Part shown: in pieces, positions 7,441-11,969 of the stretch
Position numbering within the stretch: the first letter of the stretch is position 1
How the letters are laid out: each line of letters opens with the position of its first letter
NCBI GenBank assembly: GCA_947457745.1
Contig: CANGWT010000044.1
Location: forward strand, 1-11,969
DNA length: 11,969 nucleotides
Direction: 5' to 3'
Origin: Burkholderiaceae bacterium
GTDB lineage: Bacteria; Pseudomonadota; Gammaproteobacteria; Burkholderiales; Burkholderiaceae
Notes under the pieces: generated by a model
Databases searched by the model: none
What the model saw: the letters and a program-made list of their open reading frames with translations, nothing else
Told to the model about the DNA's origin: nothing
Translations under genes and position numbers: made by a program

Positions 7441-8802
7441 TTAATTTAGCGTGAAATTTTGATGCTCAAGGGCAGTTAATATTTTCTTAGTTGCGCCTTG
7501 ATGCTCCATTGAATAAGTCTTTGCTGCAATCGCCATCTGCCCCAACTCCGCAGGATTGAGCAATAAGGACTTCAAGGTCCCCATCAATGAGATGGACTCA
7601 CCAAGCATTAGATCCCCTTCAATCCGTTTAGCGGCTCCTGAATCTAGAGCATCAATCGATGCTTGCTGAAAGTTATAGGTATGTTTCCCCAATAAAACAG
7701 GGCATCCAGCAGCACAGGCTTCAATCAAATTCTGACCGCCAAAAGGTAGCAGACTGCCGCCCATGACCACTAAATCCGCGGCACTGTAATACATCGGCAT
7801 CTCGCCCATTGAGTCACCGAGAATGACTTCGACATCCATGCTGACTTGAGGAATACCGTTCCACTCAGTACGGCGCCGAAATTGCATACCGACCTCATGA
7901 ATTTGATTGGCAACTTCAGAGAAGCGCTCAGGATGACGCGGAACCAGGCAGAGCAATGGTGCAATCTCGAATACATTACTAAGCAATAGATCCTTCCAAG
8001 CCTTGAGAATGACTACCTCTTCACCATCACGAGTGCTGGCAGCGCACACCATCAGACGCTGATTGCGATGCAACTCTTGTTGCCAAGATTTACCCTGCTG
8101 AACCAAGTTAGCATCAAGCGGAACATCAAACTTGAGATTACCAGCGATCTCCACGTTTTTAACGCCAAGTTGGCGATAGCGTTGTGCATCAAATTCGGTT
8201 TGAGCCAAGATGCCTGCAAATGCCTGGAATAAAGCGCGCCCTGCTTTACCAAATTGATTTACTCGACGCGCACTCCTTTCAGAAAGGCGCGCATTGACCA
8301 AGAACAGTGGCAAACCTTTATCTGCACAACGGAACACCACGGTTGGCCAAGCTTCGGTTTCCATAAAGAGTCCAAGCTTGGGTTTAAAGGTATTCAAAAA
8401 ATGTTCGACAGACCAACATAAGTCATAAGGTAAATACACCTGACGAATTCTCCCTGCTGCCACCTCTTTACCAAACAACTGCTTACCAGTGCGGCGACCA
8501 TTCAGCGTCATGTGCGTAAGCAAAATAGATTCACCTTTGGCAAGATAAGCCTCAATCAGAGGTTGCGCTGCTCGGGTCTCACCTACCGATACCGCATGAA
8601 TCCACACCACGCCTTTAGCAACAGGCTTGGAATAGCCAAAGCCAAGACGCTCAGGAATGTGATGTAGGTAAGAAAAGGCATGGCGTGATCGCCATGCAAG
8701 CCGTATAAAAGCCAATGGTAAGAGTAAATGCCATAGCAGTTGATACGCAGCAAACCAAACCCGAGGACGTGCCCCGTACTCTGAAGCGGCAGTCAAACTC
8801 AC
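7441..8802 (-). CDS. waaA: 3-deoxy-D-manno-octulosonic acid (Kdo) transferase
   Basis: WaaA (KdtA) transfers Kdo from CMP-Kdo to the lipid A precursor on the cytosolic face of the inner membrane, an essential step in lipopolysaccharide core assembly. The 453-residue GT-B enzyme has a hydrophobic N-terminal anchor (about 16-37). HAVSVGET (69-76) carries the expected catalytic Glu, E75. Further landmarks are METEAWPT (147-154), NARLSERSA (170-178), STRDGEE (256-262), VPRHPERF (287-294), DSMGEMPMYYSAADLVVMGGS (330-350) and FGGQNLIEA (354-362). The start codon is GTG, overlapping the TGA of purB by four bases (GTGA), which implies coupled translation. The family N-terminus begins about 15 residues later, so a slightly downstream start cannot be excluded. 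Whether it adds one or two Kdo units cannot be read from the sequence. Confidence 0.96.
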   Translation of the reverse strand: MSLTAASEYGARPRVWFAAYQLLWHLLLPLAFIRLAWRSRHAFSYLHHIPERLGFGYSKPVAKGVVWIHAVSVGETRAAQPLIEAYLAKGESILLTHMTLNGRRTGKQLFGKEVAAGRIRQVYLPYDLCWSVEHFLNTFKPKLGLFMETEAWPTVVFRCADKGLPLFLVNARLSERSARRVNQFGKAGRALFQAFAGILAQTEFDAQRYRQLGVKNVEIAGNLKFDVPLDANLVQQGKSWQQELHRNQRLMVCAASTRDGEEVVILKAWKDLLLSNVFEIAPLLCLVPRHPERFSEVANQIHEVGMQFRRRTEWNGIPQVSMDVEVILGDSMGEMPMYYSAADLVVMGGSLLPFGGQNLIEACAAGCPVLLGKHTYNFQQASIDALDSGAAKRIEGDLMLGESISLMGTLKSLLLNPAELGQMAIAAKTYSMEHQGATKKILTALEHQNFTLN

Positions 8803-10178
8803 TTTTTCAGACGTTCGGTCAATTCGACCGCCTTACCTAAATAAGAAGATGGAGTCATCTCAAGTAGCAAGGCTTTTGCATCATCTGGAATCTTCAGGCC
8901 ACGAATAAAGGTTTGTAAATCGGCCTGGTTAATACCTTTGCCACGAGTGAGCTCTTTGAGTTGCTCATACGGATTCTCGATGCCGTAACGACGCATGACA
9001 GTTTGCACTGGCTCCGCCAATACTTCCCAGCACGCATCTAAGTCAGCAGCAATCGCTGCATGGTTCACCTCTAACTTACCTAAACCACGTAAGGCGCTGT
9101 CATAAGCTAAAACGCTGTGGCCAAAGGCTGGGCCTAGGTTACGCAAGACAGTTGAATCAGTGAGATCGCGTTGCCAGCGAGAAATCGGTAACTTCTCTGC
9201 AAGGTGACGCAATAGCGCATTTGCTACGCCCAAGTTACCTTCAGAGTTTTCAAAGTCAATTGGGTTTACCTTATGCGGCATGGTTGAAGAACCAATCTCA
9301 CCCGCTTTAGTGCGCTGCTTAAAGTAACCAATCGAAATATAAGCCCAGAAATCACGATCCATATCCAACAAAATGGTGTTGGCGCGAGCAATCGCATCAA
9401 ACAATTCGGCCATACCATCATGAGGCTCAATTTGAATCGTATAAGGATTAAAGGTAAGACCTAAGCGTTGCTCAACGACATTCTTGGAAAAGTTTTCCCA
9501 ATCAAAATGAGGGTAAGCGGATAGGTGAGCGTTGTAGTTACCAACGGCACCATTCATTTTTCCTAGGAGTGGAACTGCAGCAATCGTCGCAATCGCACGC
9601 TCTAAACGTTTGGCAATGTTAGCCAACTCTTTACCTAATGTACTTGGGGAAGCTGGTTGGCCATGAGTGCGTGACAACAAAGGCACCTTTGCATTCTCAA
9701 TTGCCAAATCAGTTAAAACAGAAAGGACTTTTCTGAGTTGTGGCAGTAGCACTTCATCACGCGCTCCACGTAACATCAAGCCATGCGAAGTGTTGTTGAT
9801 ATCTTCAGAAGTGCATGCAAAGTGAATAAATTCACTAGCCTTTAAGAGATCTGGGCGACCGGCTACTTTTTCTTTTAAAAAATACTCCACCGCTTTAACA
9901 TCGTGATTGGTGACTGCCTCGATATCTTTAATGCGTTGCGCATCGACATCAGAGAAATTTTCTGGCAAAGATAATAAGAAGGCTTCATCTGCCGCACCAA
10001 TTTTTGGCACATCTGGCAGGCCCGCGGAGGCTAAAGCTAATAACCAATGGATCTCTACCAACACGCGCTGCCGCATAAATGCGGCTTCGGATAACCAGGG
10101 CCTCAAGGCATCCAGCTTGCCGGCATAGCGACCATCTAAAGGGGATAGTGCATTAAGAGTAGAAATCGGCTGACTCAC
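8799..10178 (-). CDS. purB: adenylosuccinate lyase
   Basis: PurB cleaves fumarate from SAICAR and from adenylosuccinate, serving both IMP synthesis and AMP formation. The 459-residue product closely resembles the E. coli-type enzyme. It opens with LSPLDGRY and contains NHDVKAVEYF (91-100), TSEDIN (123-128) and SRTHGQPA (169-176) with the general acid H172. The superfamily signature GSSTMPHKVNP (296-306) carries the flexible catalytic serine loop, followed by RWQRDLTDST and EVLAEP. The start is GTG at 10178; an ATG just upstream is out of play because it is followed at once by TAA. AAAGG at 10187-10191 on the minus strand, 8 bases from the GTG, serves as ribosome binding site. The stop overlaps the waaA start. 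It is divergent from the GST gene across 93 bases. Confidence 0.98.
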   Translation of the reverse strand: MSQPISTLNALSPLDGRYAGKLDALRPWLSEAAFMRQRVLVEIHWLLALASAGLPDVPKIGAADEAFLLSLPENFSDVDAQRIKDIEAVTNHDVKAVEYFLKEKVAGRPDLLKASEFIHFACTSEDINNTSHGLMLRGARDEVLLPQLRKVLSVLTDLAIENAKVPLLSRTHGQPASPSTLGKELANIAKRLERAIATIAAVPLLGKMNGAVGNYNAHLSAYPHFDWENFSKNVVEQRLGLTFNPYTIQIEPHDGMAELFDAIARANTILLDMDRDFWAYISIGYFKQRTKAGEIGSSTMPHKVNPIDFENSEGNLGVANALLRHLAEKLPISRWQRDLTDSTVLRNLGPAFGHSVLAYDSALRGLGKLEVNHAAIAADLDACWEVLAEPVQTVMRRYGIENPYEQLKELTRGKGINQADLQTFIRGLKIPDDAKALLLEMTPSSYLGKAVELTERLKK

Positions 10179-10259
10179 AAATATTGCCTTTACATTGATT
10201 ATTTCAATAAAACCTGATTTTAATCGCTCTTAGAAGCAATTCAGTTTGATTGGCATCGC

Positions 10260-10265
10260 TATACT
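10260..10265 (+). promoter_or_regulatory. possible -10 box giving a leaderless GST transcript
   Basis: TATACT matches the -10 consensus at 5 of 6 positions and ends 6 bases before the ATG at 10272. Transcription would therefore start at or next to the start codon. No Shine-Dalgarno is seen upstream of the ATG. A clear -35 box at the right spacing is missing (CAATTC at 17 bases), so the call is tentative. Confidence 0.3.
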
Positions 10266-10271
10266 AAGCAT

Positions 10272-10886
10272 ATGAAACTCATCGGATCCCTCACTAGCCC
10301 CTACGTACGCAAAGTACGCATTGTTTTCTTGGAAAAAAAGGTGGATTTAGACCTAGAACTCGAGAATGTCTGGGCCGCAGACACCAAAATAGCCCTGAAC
10401 AACCCCTTGGGCAAAGTGCCTTGTCTTCTTTTAGATGACGGCGAAGTGATTTACGATTCGCGCGTGATTGCTGAGTACGCTGATACATTGAGCCCGGTGG
10501 GCAAACTTATCCCGACAGGTAGTCGTGAACGCGCTACTGTCAAAACTTGGGAAACCTTGGCTGACGGGGTAGAAGATGCAGGAATTTTGGCTCGCTTAGA
10601 AGCGACCTTGCGCCCACCCGAGCAGCAGAGCCCCGCCTGGATTGAGCGTCAAATGGGCAAAATAAATACCTCTCTTGCCCAAATGTCCCGTGAATTAGGT
10701 GAAAACGCCTGGTGTCACGGTAACCAGATGACTTTGGCCGATATTGCTGTTGGCTGCGCCTTGGGTTACCTGCTGTTCCGCTTTCCCAATATTGCTTGGC
10801 AAGCTCAATATCCCAATTTAGACGCCTTGTATCAAAAGTTGATACAAAGGCCTTCCTTCGCAGAAACAGCGCCTCCAGCCGCTTAA
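10272..10886 (+). CDS. yibF: YibF-type glutathione S-transferase
   Basis: This is a 204-residue cytosolic GST with a thioredoxin-fold N-terminal half (about 1-80) and an all-helical C-terminal half. In the N-half, TSPYVRKVRI (8-17) supplies the likely glutathione-activating Ser/Thr/Tyr. NPLGKVPCL (44-52) holds the cis-proline P50, and YDSRVIAEY (61-69) provides the D62-S63 pair that contacts the gamma-glutamyl group. The pattern through LADG-x-x-DAG, RP-x-x-QQS, CALGYLLFRF and the ending RPSFAETAPPAA matches E. coli YibF as I recall it. The physiological substrate of YibF-like proteins is not established, so detoxification is only inferred. Its start has no visible ribosome binding site. It sits between the divergent purB and the convergent mnmA, 26 bases from the latter's stop, so it is probably transcribed alone. 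Confidence 0.93.
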   Translation: MKLIGSLTSPYVRKVRIVFLEKKVDLDLELENVWAADTKIALNNPLGKVPCLLLDDGEVIYDSRVIAEYADTLSPVGKLIPTGSRERATVKTWETLADGVEDAGILARLEATLRPPEQQSPAWIERQMGKINTSLAQMSRELGENAWCHGNQMTLADIAVGCALGYLLFRFPNIAWQAQYPNLDALYQKLIQRPSFAETAPPAA

Positions 10887-10897
10887 ATCAAGGCGCT
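10868..10897. repeat. 7-base inverted repeat across the GST stop codon
   Basis: AGCGCCT (10868-10874) and AGGCGCT (10891-10897) are perfect reverse complements separated by 16 bases that include the GST stop codon. It lies at the junction of two convergent genes and might help end transcription, but no T run follows on either strand, so a standard terminator is not supported. Confidence 0.3.
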
Positions 10898-10912
10898 AGC
10901 AGCCGGAAAGAC

Positions 10913-11969
10913 TTAGGTGGCAATAATTCCGCCGCCTAAGCAAATATCTCCGTCGTACAAAACAGCAGACTGACCCGGAGTGACTGCCCATTGAGCTTCC
11001 GGAAAGGCTAATTCAAAACTCAAAGGTCCAGCGGCTCCAGTAGCAAGCGTGCATATTGAGTCTGCCTGACGATAGCGGGTTTTAGCAGAGTATTGTCCCG
11101 GCGTGGGTGCAACTCCAGCAACCCAACTAGCGTCAATTGTGGAAAGCTGATTGGCCAATAGCCACGGGTGCTCATGGCCCTGAGCGACGTAGAGGGTGTT
11201 ATTGGCAACATCCTTGCGTGCGACATACCAAGCATCGCCATTGCCGTCCTGGCTGCCACCCAAACCAATACCCTTGCGCTGCCCTAACGTGAAAAAGGCA
11301 AGGCCCATATGCTCACCCACCGTTTTACCTTCAGGGGTTTTAATGGGTCCTGGAGTACGCGGTAGATAACGGTTTAAGAATTCGCGGAAAGGGCGCTCAC
11401 CAATAAAACAAATCCCTGTGGAGTCTTTTTTAGCGGCATTATGCAAGCCGATTTGCTCAGCAATCTTGCGCACTTCCGTCTTTGGAATCTCCCCCAAAGG
11501 AAAAAGTACATTCGCTAATTGACTTTGGGTTAAGCGGTGCAAGAAGTAGCTTTGGTCTTTGCTAGCATCCAAGGCCTTTAATAGCTGTACACGACCATCT
11601 TCATGTCGAACCCGCGCATAGTGGCCTGTGGCAATGGCATCCGCGCCCAAACTGATGGCATGGTCTAAAAAAGCTTTGAACTTAATTTCTGCATTGCACA
11701 AAACATCTGGGTTGGGTGTCCTGCCGGCAGCGTATTCACGCAAAAACTCAGCAAAAACACGCTCACGGTACTCTGCTGCAAAGTTGACGGCTTCGACATC
11801 AATCCCAATGAGGTCAGCTACAGACACCACATCTAGCCAATCCTGACGTGCGGAGCAGTATTCATCGCTATCATCGTCTTCCCAGTTTTTCATGAAAAGT
11901 CCAATCACTTCATAGCCTTGCTGCTTGAGCATCCAGGCTGCAACAGACGAATCTACCCCTCCAGACATC
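10913..11969 (-). CDS. mnmA: tRNA-specific 2-thiouridylase MnmA (5' end cut by window edge)
   Basis: MnmA uses ATP and sulfur relayed by the Tus system to make 2-thiouridine at position 34 of tRNA-Lys, -Glu and -Gln. The visible 352 codons begin inside the PP-loop, SGGVDSS, right at the edge. In known homologues about 10-15 residues precede the Met of MSGGVDSS, so that Met is internal and the real start lies beyond 11969. Counting from that Met, the catalytic cysteines are C91 (DVLCNAEIKFKAF) and C187 (DSTGICFIGER), matching E. coli C102 and C199. LGQRKGIGLGG and the C-terminal TPGQSAVLYDGDICLGGGII are also intact. The stop at 10913-10915 is 26 bases from the convergent GST gene. Confidence 0.97.
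   Translation of the reverse strand, partial: MSGGVDSSVAAWMLKQQGYEVIGLFMKNWEDDDSDEYCSARQDWLDVVSVADLIGIDVEAVNFAAEYRERVFAEFLREYAAGRTPNPDVLCNAEIKFKAFLDHAISLGADAIATGHYARVRHEDGRVQLLKALDASKDQSYFLHRLTQSQLANVLFPLGEIPKTEVRKIAEQIGLHNAAKKDSTGICFIGERPFREFLNRYLPRTPGPIKTPEGKTVGEHMGLAFFTLGQRKGIGLGGSQDGNGDAWYVARKDVANNTLYVAQGHEHPWLLANQLSTIDASWVAGVAPTPGQYSAKTRYRQADSICTLATGAAGPLSFELAFPEAQWAVTPGQSAVLYDGDICLGGGIIAT

Noticed and set aside
10868..10920. Rho-independent bidirectional terminator between the GST gene and mnmA
   Set aside because: The 7-base inverted repeat is real, but the loop is long (16 bases) and neither side has a T run, so I list it only as a repeat.
11938..11968. Taking the Met of MSGGVDSS as the mnmA start
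   Set aside because: In homologues this Met sits inside the conserved V-x-V-G-M-S-G-G strand and PP-loop with upstream residues. The base just before it fits a Gly codon, so the gene continues past the edge.

Overview
The window is a dense block of bacterial housekeeping chromosome from a Gram-negative organism. The protein sequences look betaproteobacterial. The combination recG / queA-tgt-yajC-secD-secF / waaA / purB / gst / mnmA with moderate GC (judged by eye, not counted) suggests Burkholderiales, and a Polynucleobacter-like freshwater bacterium is my best guess. That assignment rests on recalled protein similarity and gene order, not on a search. I see no mobile elements, CRISPR arrays, rRNA or tRNA genes, toxin-antitoxin pairs or phage genes, and no stretch over 300 bases lacks a gene.

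Layout. Positions 1-1870 (minus) hold recG, a branch-migration helicase cut by the left edge so that its C-terminus is missing. Thirty bases away and divergent, the plus-strand block 1901-7425 runs queA, tgt, yajC, secD, secF. It falls into two functional halves. queA and tgt make queuosine at the tRNA wobble base. yajC, secD and secF encode the accessory membrane complex of the Sec translocase. The halves are separated by the only sizeable non-coding gap in the block (4102-4235), which carries the most structured non-coding DNA of the window. Convergent to secF with a 15-base gap are waaA (Kdo transferase, lipid A assembly) and, upstream of it, purB (adenylosuccinate lyase). They run on the minus strand as purB then waaA with a 4-base overlap. 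A YibF-type glutathione S-transferase gene (10272-10886, plus) is divergent from purB and convergent with mnmA (10913 to the right edge, minus). The true N-terminus of mnmA lies beyond the window.

How the genes relate. Three of the ten genes (queA, tgt, mnmA) modify position 34 of tRNAs: queuosine in the GUN-anticodon tRNAs, and 2-thiouridine in tRNA-Lys/Glu/Gln. yajC, secD, secF and waaA serve envelope biogenesis, recG serves genome maintenance and purB serves purine supply. All visible key residues are intact, and no frameshift or pseudogene is evident.

I find no new biological system here. The observations most worth a second look are nested inverted repeats and a possible 23-codon leader frame before yajC, a possible leaderless promoter for the GST gene, and the purB-waaA translational overlap with GTG starts on both genes.
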